Source: JBOFSR01 sp051651645
GTDB taxonomy: Bacteria; Spirochaetota; Spirochaetia; Treponematales; Treponemataceae
Direction: 5' to 3'
DNA length: 9,927 nucleotides
Assembly: GCA_051651645.1 (NCBI GenBank)
Contig: JBOFSR010000140.1
Coordinates: 1 to 9,927 of the forward strand
The position numbers and the translations under genes are program-made. A model generated the notes under the pieces. The model had not been told where the DNA came from, searched no databases, and saw nothing but the letters and a program-made list of their open reading frames with translations. This document shows positions 1-4,009 of this stretch, piece after piece (positions within the stretch are counted from its first letter, which is position 1; every line of letters starts with the position of its first letter).

Positions 1-81
1 CATACAATGCGGACATGTTATTTCTTGTTCTAAATAACACTCATCAACAAATTCTTCATGGCTCTCTGTATATACACTCAT
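1..81 (-). CDS. small Cys-containing phage protein, 3' end cut by the window
   Basis: Only the first 27 codons lie in the window. The frame is open from the ATG at 81 down to base 1. The visible part is acidic and ends in a CPHC pair, so a zinc-ribbon or similar metal knuckle is likely, but the second half of any site is outside the window. The start shares ATGA with the stop of the gene at 78-263, the usual coupling in this operon. No strong Shine-Dalgarno is seen, so translation is probably by re-initiation. Function is unknown. Confidence 0.6.
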   Translation of the reverse strand, partial: MSVYTESHEEFVDECYLEQEITCPHCM

Positions 82-263
82 ATAAACACAAAGCCTAAAA
101 ACGAATCTTTTTTTTTAAACAAAATGTTAAACGACAATACCATACGCTTAATTATTGAAAGCTCTTTGATTTCTTTGTTTTGTTTTTGTCTAAATGCATT
201 CAAAGTTCTAGACATGTTTCTTTTGAATGCTCTTCTAAAAGCTTTGCTTGTTCTACCGTTCAT
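78..263 (-). CDS. small basic phage protein, 61 aa
   Basis: I do not recognise the family. The N-terminal half is strongly basic (several Arg and Lys in the first 35 residues, including FRRAFKRNMSR) and could bind nucleic acid. The C-terminal third is hydrophobic with an FKKKD break and might associate with membrane. The ATG at 263 is preceded by AAGGGG at a 6-nt spacing, within the end of the upstream gene, which it overlaps by 11 bp. Its stop overlaps the next start by 4 bp. Good signals and tight packing argue that it is real. The function is open. Confidence 0.6.
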   Translation of the reverse strand: MNGRTSKAFRRAFKRNMSRTLNAFRQKQNKEIKELSIIKRMVLSFNILFKKKDSFLGFVFI

Positions 264-480
264 AATCAGCCCCTTTGTTACATGTTTTAATAAACATGTT
301 ATGTTTTTTTATATCAAAATTAAATTGATCTGTTGAGTTAACAAGACACAACGTAGAGCAACATAATTTGCCATCAACTACTATGAATGATGTATAAAAA
401 GTATCTTTTTCGCTTAACTCGTCTACCGTAAGGTATCTTTTACTTCCACAAAATTCACACTCTATATACTTTTTTTTCAT
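253..480 (-). CDS. small zinc-finger-like phage protein, 75 aa
   Basis: The protein has C8-x2-C11 (ECEFCG) near the N-terminus and a second cluster around residues 40-45 (C40, C41, C45; CSTLC). This layout suits a treble-clef or zinc-ribbon site. The ECxFCG and C-x3-C spacing closely matches the protein at 3181-3474 in the same operon, so the two are probably distant paralogues. The start at 480 has an excellent GGTGGAGG Shine-Dalgarno 5-6 nt upstream and overlaps the end of the 53-aa Cys-rich gene by 26 bp. It probably mediates DNA, RNA or protein binding; no enzymatic motif is seen. Confidence 0.75.
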   Translation of the reverse strand: MKKKYIECEFCGSKRYLTVDELSEKDTFYTSFIVVDGKLCCSTLCLVNSTDQFNFDIKKHNMFIKTCNKGADYER

Positions 481-616
481 TTTTATCCTCCACCTTCATT
501 GTGTTTCCGCAAGAGCATTTGCTTTGTTCTTTGCGGAACAATTTACCCATCTCATTATCAAAATACTTAACTTTCTTTTTTTTGCCACATGTGCAAATAA
601 GATTTACTTTTATCAT
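455..616 (-). CDS. 53-aa zinc-ribbon miniprotein
   Basis: A short frame from ATG 616 to TGA 455-457. It has C8-x-C10 followed by Gly (CTCGKKKK) and C34-x-C36 followed by Gly (CSCGN), two symmetric knuckles typical of a small zinc ribbon, with a Lys-rich linker. A GAGGGG sequence lies about 13 nt upstream, at the end of the preceding gene, so the spacing is rather long. Its 3' end overlaps the next gene by 26 bp, and the strong Shine-Dalgarno of that gene lies inside it. Because the frame falls under common length cut-offs, it may be missed by gene callers. Function is unknown; nucleic-acid binding is the likely role. Confidence 0.65.
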   Translation of the reverse strand: MIKVNLICTCGKKKKVKYFDNEMGKLFRKEQSKCSCGNTMKVEDKNEKKVYRV

Positions 617-621
617 GAATT

Positions 622-1047
622 CTATCTAACCCCCTCAAGATCTATTCTTATGCCTAAAATTGTTGAGTATAATTTCATTGCGTTTAGCTGAGATTTCAAA
701 AAACCTTTTTTTGCTATATTAAGATCTTTAAATGTTTTTGTTTCAAAAAATGCTTCAATCTTTGCAGCTTTATCATCCAAGCAAGATTTTTCAGTTTTAA
801 TTCTTTCAACAAAACAAATATCTTCAGTTTTTGAAAAACATTTAAAGAAGTCTTTTCTTTCCATTGTAAATACACTTAAATCTTTATGACGTAAAACAAA
901 ATCGCCTTTTTTAACAGTAAATCCTTTAAAACTGCCCGATATTATAAAAACATCTCCACTATGTTTTACATACAAAGAATCTTTCCAAAACGTTAAATCC
1001 ATATTGTCTGTTACTTCAATTGCGTTTATTATGTCTAATTTTTCCAT
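622..1047 (-). CDS. phage hypothetical protein with C-terminal helical hairpin, 141 aa
   Basis: I choose ATG 1047 because GAGGTG lies 5-6 nt upstream, inside the last codons of the preceding gene; the frame could open further upstream but overlaps that gene. The N-terminal ~70 residues look beta-rich (FIISGSFKGFTVKKGDFVL). The last ~55 residues look like two helices ending QLNAMKLYSTILGIRIDLE. This ending resembles a short domain common in small phage proteins, which I recall as 'crAss001_48-related'. That match is from memory and unconfirmed. The gene sits 1 bp after its upstream neighbour and 5 bp before the next start, so it belongs to the early operon. Confidence 0.75.
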   Translation of the reverse strand: MEKLDIINAIEVTDNMDLTFWKDSLYVKHSGDVFIISGSFKGFTVKKGDFVLRHKDLSVFTMERKDFFKCFSKTEDICFVERIKTEKSCLDDKAAKIEAFFETKTFKDLNIAKKGFLKSQLNAMKLYSTILGIRIDLEGVR

Positions 1048-1048
1048 T

Positions 1049-1357
1049 TTACACCTCGTCGAACAATATTTTAACTTTTTCTTTAAAATCATCCGTGCTT
1101 AAAAACTTCTCAATACCTTGTTCTACATTAAAACCATCTTTGCTCATAAGAGCTAAAACACTGTTGAGTATAATAAGCAACTCCAAATTAAGGTCTTCCA
1201 TTGCGTCTTTGTATTGTTTTTCATCGTTTTTGTTTTTGCTACACTCCAACACTGCATAATCTAACTCACTAGCGTGGTTAAAGATTATACCAATGTGGTA
1301 ATCATAGCTATTGTCTTTTGCATTAGCCTTTTTAGCAATCTCGTTTAAGTCAATCAT
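1049..1357 (-). CDS. small helical phage protein, 102 aa
   Basis: The start is ATG 1357, preceded by GGGAGG at a 6-nt spacing. An in-frame TTG at 1363 would bury that site and is less likely. The sequence is acidic and predicted mostly helical, with two long segments (GIIFNHASELDYAVLECSKN and EDLNLELLIILNSVLALMSK). The pattern faintly recalls all-alpha MazG-like NTP pyrophosphatases, but the acidic EExxE metal-binding signature is not clearly present, so I do not assign it. It overlaps the upstream 65-aa gene by 8 bp, and its own end carries the Shine-Dalgarno of the next gene. Confidence 0.7.
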   Translation of the reverse strand: MIDLNEIAKKANAKDNSYDYHIGIIFNHASELDYAVLECSKNKNDEKQYKDAMEDLNLELLIILNSVLALMSKDGFNVEQGIEKFLSTDDFKEKVKILFDEV

Positions 1358-1547
1358 TTTCAACCTCCCTTCCTGTTATTTTATTAAAAATATCTTTGTT
1401 CTCGTCGGAATACTGATAATACAACCCTTCAGTTATTTGTATATAGGTTTTACCTTCACAATTTTCAACACATAAAATGTTGTTAACATTTAAAGCTCTT
1501 TCGCAACCTTTGTCATCTTTAATAACTATAAAATTTGAATTTTCCAT
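1350..1547 (-). CDS. small beta-rich phage protein, 65 aa
   Basis: ATG 1547 follows GAGG at a 6-nt spacing. An upstream in-frame ATG at 1589 would add 14 residues beginning MCKNC but has no Shine-Dalgarno and lies inside a hairpin loop. The chain alternates short hydrophobic strands (FIVIKD, NNILCVEN, TYIQITEGLYYQY) with a final short helix. This strand-strand-helix order recalls FlbD-like small proteins, where a ligand or nucleic acid is often contacted; the similarity is only topological. It lies downstream of the methyltransferase and overlaps the next gene by 8 bp. Confidence 0.65.
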   Translation of the reverse strand: MENSNFIVIKDDKGCERALNVNNILCVENCEGKTYIQITEGLYYQYSDENKDIFNKITGREVEND

Positions 1548-1571
1548 ATTTAACCTCAAAATATTCCTAAT

Positions 1572-1602
1572 ATAGCAATTTTTACACATTTTAAATTGCT
1601 AT
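1572..1602 (-). repeat. perfect 10-bp inverted repeat after the methyltransferase gene
   Basis: ATAGCAATTT at 1572-1581 and AAATTGCTAT at 1593-1602 form a hairpin with an 11-nt loop. The stem begins at the methyltransferase stop codon. No U-tract follows in the minus direction, so it is a poor intrinsic terminator. It could be an RNA processing or stability element, or could limit translation from the alternative ATG at 1589 in its loop. Confidence 0.55.
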
Positions 1603-2210
1603 CACACCCAATAAATTTTAGTTGTATCATTACAACCCTTCTCCCATATATACCATCCGTAAGCAGCAGCTGAGCTTTTAAAGCTTTCAAAATCTCCATT
1701 TATTGCACACTTTACTCTCTGTGAACATACAAAAAGGTGTTTTGGTGGAAACCGATCAAAAAATTTACGCCTTCTCTTACTTTCAAGGAAAGTTAACTTT
1801 AAAAACATGCAAACATGTCTTCCGCAACCAACAATTTCTAATGCTTTTTCAACAAACTCTAAGGCGTGTTTGTATGGTGGATTAGTAATAATATCAAAGT
1901 CTAATAAATCATAATTTCCTTTTAGAAAATCAGAAACTTCATCAAGTTTATAATTTCTTTCTACGATATCCGATGTTCTAATTTGTATATCTTTTCTTAA
2001 TTCTGTTATTCTATTTGCTAAATGCCCATCACCACATGCTGGCTCATAAATACGTATATGCGGACTGTACAGCATAGGAAGGCTAAAAAGAAGGTCTATA
2101 GCCAAAGGGTCTGTTGCGTAAAAATCATTCTCTTCTCTGTCATGACTGCTATGACTTGAAGCGCCAAGAGTTGTAAATATCGATTTTTTGTTTCCAGTCC
2201 AGTCTTTCAC
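1602..2210 (-). CDS. phage orphan DNA N6-adenine-type methyltransferase, 202 aa
   Basis: This is an S-adenosylmethionine-dependent DNA methyltransferase of the short phage type. Counting from the GTG start, FYATDP is at about residues 30-35, motif I (EPACGDG, cofactor binding) at 56-62 and the catalytic NPPY at 110-113, the order of N6-adenine enzymes. I choose GTG 2210: AAGGAAG sits 4 nt upstream and GTGA overlaps the stop of the mini-ORF before it. An in-frame ATG at 2228 would add six residues and lacks a clean ribosome-binding site. No restriction endonuclease is nearby, so it probably protects phage DNA or acts on regulation or replication. The target sequence cannot be read from the gene. 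Confidence 0.88.
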   Translation of the reverse strand: MKDWTGNKKSIFTTLGASSHSSHDREENDFYATDPLAIDLLFSLPMLYSPHIRIYEPACGDGHLANRITELRKDIQIRTSDIVERNYKLDEVSDFLKGNYDLLDFDIITNPPYKHALEFVEKALEIVGCGRHVCMFLKLTFLESKRRRKFFDRFPPKHLFVCSQRVKCAINGDFESFKSSAAAYGWYIWEKGCNDTTKIYWV

Positions 2211-2265
2211 TTTACTTCCTTTTTGCATTCTTCATCGTAAATACAACCGTTACATTTTCTGTCAT
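2207..2265 (-). pseudogene. Cys-motif mini-ORF, apparently off by one base from its start
   Basis: Reading from 2263 to the TGA at 2207-2209 gives 18 codons with KCNGCIYDEECKKEVK. This is almost the same as the tail of the helix-turn-helix protein at 2508-2789 (KCRGCIYEDECKKDV). Its stop overlaps the methyltransferase GTG by GTGA, as expected for a real neighbour. However, the only well-placed ATG (2265, with AAAGGA about 7 nt upstream) is in another frame. One extra base after that ATG would restore a ~19-aa peptide. It is therefore a recently broken gene, a sequencing error, or a frameshifted extension of the gene before it. Confidence 0.45.
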
Positions 2266-2511
2266 TTATAAATCCTTTACGTCATCAGCTATATCGTCAA
2301 TATTATTTTTAAGATATTCAGTTACTCGTTTATAACCTTCGTTGTTATCTTTTTCTGAAAACCCTCTATATTTTGTTCTAATTGGAAATACAGAATATTC
2401 ATCGTCTTTAATTTTAATCTGTATTGCCCATCCAAAAGCATGTAAAATAGAGTTTACAAACCACAACATGCCAGCATTTCTAAAATCTTCCCAAAAATCT
2501 TTGTTATTCAT
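2266..2511 (-). CDS. small phage hypothetical protein, 81 aa
   Basis: Conserved-looking core LWFVNSILHAFGWAI followed by a short beta segment and RTKYRGFSEKDNNEGY. I recall this 'LWF-N-ILH-FGWAI ... FRGFSE' pattern from uncharacterised proteins of Firmicutes and spirochaete phages; no function is known to me. The ATG overlaps the upstream stop as ATGA. No separate strong Shine-Dalgarno is seen, so translation is probably coupled. It ends one base before the ATG at 2265. Confidence 0.75.
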   Translation of the reverse strand: MNNKDFWEDFRNAGMLWFVNSILHAFGWAIQIKIKDDEYSVFPIRTKYRGFSEKDNNEGYKRVTEYLKNNIDDIADDVKDL

Positions 2512-2789
2512 ATAGTTTTATTTACATCCTTTTTACATTCGTCTTCATAAATGCAGCCTCTACACTTGTGAAGCCTAACTTCACAAACGCTTTTACGCTC
2601 TCTACTGTTACTTTTTTGATCATCTTTATTTACTATTGAACACTTTAATATTTTTTCAACTTCTATTAATTGACATTCAGTTACCATATAACTATTTCCA
2701 ATCTTTTTTACGTCAAAATTCTTTTTAAGAATATTTATAACGGTAGAATGACTTTTGTTGTATTTTTTTGAAATGTCCGATATTGTCAT
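2508..2789 (-). CDS. helix-turn-helix protein with C-x2-C-x5-C tail, 93 aa
   Basis: Residues about 1-25 (ISDISKKYNKSHSTVINIL) have the shape of a helix-turn-helix for DNA binding. Residues 26-50 continue as a wing-like strand and helix. The C-terminus has C69, C76-x2-C79-x5-C85 (KCRGCIYEDEC), four cysteines spaced like the [4Fe-4S] 'staple' of Cas4/AddB-type nucleases or a small zinc site. No nuclease core is present. The start overlaps the stop of the 26-aa membrane peptide (ATGA), and there is no own Shine-Dalgarno, so it is likely translated by coupling. A plausible early transcription or replication regulator; which metal it binds is inference. Confidence 0.75.
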   Translation of the reverse strand: MTISDISKKYNKSHSTVINILKKNFDVKKIGNSYMVTECQLIEVEKILKCSIVNKDDQKSNSRERKSVCEVRLHKCRGCIYEDECKKDVNKTI

Positions 2790-2866
2790 TTCGAAGCTAA
2801 AAAAATAATTAAAACAAGAGCTGAAATTAAAACAGCCAATATAATATTCAAAATAGCTTTAAGCAT
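2786..2866 (-). CDS. 26-aa single-pass membrane peptide
   Basis: ATG 2866 follows GGAGGGG at a 4-nt spacing, one of the best ribosome-binding sites in the operon. After MLKA, the rest is hydrophobic (Ile, Leu, Val, Ala, Phe) for about 20 residues and ends in Ser-Lys, a single transmembrane helix with positive ends. The TGA overlaps the next ATG by 4 bp. The ribosome-binding site, coherent hydrophobicity and overlap support a real microprotein. Function is unknown; single-helix phage peptides include holin-like, superinfection-exclusion and host-modulating proteins, and nothing here picks one. Confidence 0.65.
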   Translation of the reverse strand: MLKAILNIILAVLISALVLIIFLASK

Positions 2867-2887
2867 TTTACCCCTCCATCCACAGAT

Positions 2888-3178
2888 TTAGTTTATCCAG
2901 TGTCTCGTAATAACCTTTATAACACTTTTCTGAAAGCGTCCTATACTCATACGCCTGCAGTAGTTTTCTATAAAAAAGTACCCTAAAGCCTCAATCTTTA
3001 TTGCTTCTAAAGAGTTAAAAGAACAATTAATCTTTGTATCTTGAATAATAAGAAATTCATTGCCTTTTTCATCAAGAATATAGTCAAATTCAACATCAAA
3101 CGCCTTCATTAGAGGCTCAATACCCTCAATCACATCTTTTCTTTTTTTATCAAATTCTTCTTTTTCCATTTTTATCAT
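2888..3178 (-). CDS. phage hypothetical protein, 96 aa
   Basis: I do not recognise the family. The N-terminal 30 residues are charged and helical. The middle (DYILDEKGNEFLIIQDTKINCSF) looks like a beta hairpin. The C-terminus has aromatic and basic residues (GYFFIENYCRRMSIGRFQKS). ATG 3178 has AAGGGG at a 6-nt spacing, inside the last codons of the upstream gene. An ATG three codons later is possible but less well placed. It is the second gene of the leftward early operon. Confidence 0.72.
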   Translation of the reverse strand: MIKMEKEEFDKKRKDVIEGIEPLMKAFDVEFDYILDEKGNEFLIIQDTKINCSFNSLEAIKIEALGYFFIENYCRRMSIGRFQKSVIKVITRHWIN

Positions 3179-3180
3179 TT

Positions 3181-3474
3181 TTATCCCCTTAAATTAAAGT
3201 ACTTCTTGAACGTTTCAAAAGTTAGGTTGCCTTTGCTGTATTCAGTATATTCGGCGATCTCTTCAATTGTTGATTTTTCATAAATATGCTTTTTTGTGCA
3301 TTCCTCGCTGCACAAATACTCGCCGTCGCAAGTGGTCTCGTCGTAAACATAATCATCAACGTTAATGTTAATTTCATTTCCACAAAAAGCACACTCAACG
3401 ATACCATTATCATCATCATCATTTTTCCAGTCGTCAAACTCTTTCAGGTAATAATCAGCTGCATATCTTACCAT
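3181..3474 (-). CDS. first early-operon gene, acidic zinc-finger-like protein, 97 aa
   Basis: ATG 3474 has GAGG at a 7-nt spacing and is the first start after the leader terminator, so this is the promoter-proximal gene. The N-terminus is acidic with a run of Asp at 19-22. Cysteines C28-x2-C31 (ECAFCG), C49 and C55-x3-C59 (CSEEC) then form a likely treble-clef zinc site. The last ~35 residues are helical. Cysteine spacing and the ECxFCG context match the protein at 253-480, suggesting paralogy within one operon. Being first, it may be a regulator or a host-takeover protein, but no known function is recognised. Confidence 0.75.
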   Translation of the reverse strand: MVRYAADYYLKEFDDWKNDDDDNGIVECAFCGNEININVDDYVYDETTCDGEYLCSEECTKKHIYEKSTIEEIAEYTEYSKGNLTFETFKKYFNLRG

Positions 3475-3486
3475 TTTCCAACCTCT

Positions 3487-3525
3487 AAATAAAAAAACCT
3501 GCTGTATCCGTGAAAATACCGCAGG
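3487..3525 (-). terminator. intrinsic terminator in the early-operon leader
   Basis: On the minus strand a 10-bp GC-containing stem (plus-strand arms 3498-3507 and 3516-3525, one mismatch) closes an 8-nt loop and is followed by TTTTTTT-ATTT. It lies between the putative leftward promoter and the first gene. Early genes can therefore be expressed only by readthrough, attenuation or antitermination. Its loop is complementary to the loop of the upstream hairpin at 3543-3572. Confidence 0.75.
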
Positions 3526-3574
3526 CTTTAATCAGCCAAACTGATTAAAAATATTCACGGCTATTTTTAATCAT
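3526..3574 (-). promoter_or_regulatory. structured leader with two mutually exclusive hairpins
   Basis: Hairpin A: perfect 11-bp arms GATTAAAAATA (3543-3553) and TATTTTTAATC (3562-3572), with 8-nt loop 3554-3561. Hairpin B: perfect 9-bp arms TTTAATCAG (3527-3535) and CTGATTAAA (3541-3549), with loop 3536-3540. A and B share 3543-3549, so only one can form. Loop A contains a 7-nt perfect complement of the terminator loop (3508-3514 against 3554-3560). A 9-codon frame (MIKNSREYF, 3545-3574) spans hairpin A. The arrangement is that of an attenuator or cis antiterminator. Confidence 0.55.
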
Positions 3575-3582
3575 TCTGTTTC

Positions 3583-3652
3583 AATCACTTAAAAGTGATA
3601 TTTCTTATACTAATCACTTTTATTTTATTTGTCAATCACTTTTATTTTATTT
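3583..3652. promoter_or_regulatory. repeated operator-like sites of the early promoter
   Basis: AATCACTT occurs at 3583-3590, 3612-3619 and 3634-3641. The last two lie in a 19-bp exact direct repeat 22 bp apart (3612-3630, 3634-3652), about two helical turns. The first is part of a dyad, TCACTT-AA-AAGTGA (3586-3599). The sites overlap the -35, spacer/-10 and start region of the leftward promoter, as expected for binding by the S24 repressor encoded at 3985-4605. Binding itself is inferred. Confidence 0.55.
3607..3635 (-). promoter_or_regulatory. leftward early promoter
   Basis: TTGACA (3635-3630) is a perfect -35. After 17 bp comes TAGTAT (3612-3607), a 4/6 -10. Transcription would start near 3600 and run through the structured leader into the gene at 3474. 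Operator-like repeats overlap both elements. Confidence 0.55.
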
Positions 3653-3699
3653 TTGAAAATATTATTTTGTTTATTTTCCTGTTTATACAAACCTCTTTG

Positions 3700-3733
3700 T
3701 TGTCAATGATTTTTTCTGAAAAACCATTGACAA
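3700..3733. repeat. 34-bp dyad overlapping the rightward -35
   Basis: Fifteen-base arms (3700-3714 and 3719-3733) are complementary except at one pair and enclose TCTG. The outer part is TTGTCAATG / CATTGACAA. No U-tract follows on either side, so it is more likely a protein-binding dyad than a terminator. The right arm contains the -35 of the promoter at 3727-3755. The octamer TTGTCAAT also occurs at 3629-3636, next to the leftward -35. Confidence 0.5.
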
Positions 3734-3755
3734 TAAAACATATTCCAGTTATTAT
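3727..3755 (+). promoter_or_regulatory. rightward promoter facing the repressor
   Basis: Consensus -35 TTGACA (3727-3732), 17-bp spacer, and -10 TATTAT (3750-3755, 5/6). The start would be near 3762. It is the best-looking promoter in the window and points to the repressor gene, but a terminator stands at 3808-3836, about 50 nt downstream. Confidence 0.65.
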
Positions 3756-3761
3756 AGAAAT

Positions 3762-3836
3762 ATAAATGATTCATTGTTAAACGATTTATATGAAAACGAA
3801 TAAAGATAACGAGGGCAAAGCGTCCTCGTTTTTTTT
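3762..3836 (+). ncRNA. possible ~75-nt small RNA or repressor attenuator
   Basis: The interval from the predicted start of the rightward promoter to the end of an intrinsic terminator has no frame with a start codon of useful length. It contains the palindrome AATGATTCATT and a weak ATAAAT/ATTTAT stem. It could be a discrete phage RNA, like short immunity-region RNAs in other phages, or a leader that attenuates repressor expression. This is inference from signals only. Confidence 0.3.
3808..3836 (+). terminator. intrinsic terminator upstream of the repressor gene
   Basis: AACGAGG (3808-3814) and CCTCGTT (3824-3830) form a 7-bp stem with a 9-nt loop, followed immediately by a T-tract (eight T's in all to 3836). 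Strong form on the plus strand. It lies between the rightward promoter and the repressor. Confidence 0.75.
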
Positions 3837-3838
3837 GC

Positions 3839-4009
3839 TCTTTTGAGCCAAATTCTTATGATGAAATAAACAATATTATAAATCAAAGCGAATATCTTAA
3901 ATATTACAAAGAATTAATACCTGAAGCTTGCAATAAAATGATTAACAATCAATTATTTTTTGCAAATTTGCCGATAATATTAATATGGGAATATACGGAA
4001 CAGAATTAG
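3839..4009 (+). pseudogene. start-less open frame ahead of the repressor, likely gene remnant
   Basis: One frame is open from after TGA 3791-3793 to TAG 4007-4009 and, beyond the terminator, reads like protein (for example QSEYLKYYKELIPEACNKM, then NLPIILIWEYTEQN). It has no ATG, GTG or TTG before the internal ATG near its end, and its 3' end overlaps the repressor start by 25 bp in another frame. The composition suggests a 5'-truncated gene whose front was replaced by the promoter and terminator module, but a chance open frame in AT-rich DNA is not excluded. The rest of 3840-3984 shows nothing else. Confidence 0.3.

Noticed and set aside
58..336. Plus-strand open frame of 92 codons opposite the small phage genes
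   Set aside because: It lies antisense to three minus-strand frames with ribosome-binding sites and typical overlaps, has no good start signal, and reads like an AT-rich hydrophobic shadow.
1020..1259. Plus-strand 79-codon frame
   Set aside because: Antisense to the 102-aa gene; Ser/Leu-rich shadow without a ribosome-binding site.
1049..1357. MazG-like nucleotide pyrophosphatase
   Set aside because: Helical pattern only; the acidic metal-binding signature is not clear enough to assign the family.
3222..3437. Second minus-strand frame inside the first early gene (Met/Thr-rich)
   Set aside because: Low-complexity alternate frame of the Asp-rich zinc-finger gene, which has the better start, Cys motif and operon fit.
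3612..3652. CRISPR-like repeat
   Set aside because: Only two copies 22 bp apart with 3 bp between them; it fits an operator, not a repeat-spacer array.
3700..3733. Intrinsic terminator
   Set aside because: The dyad is strong, but no U-tract follows on either strand and it overlaps a promoter.
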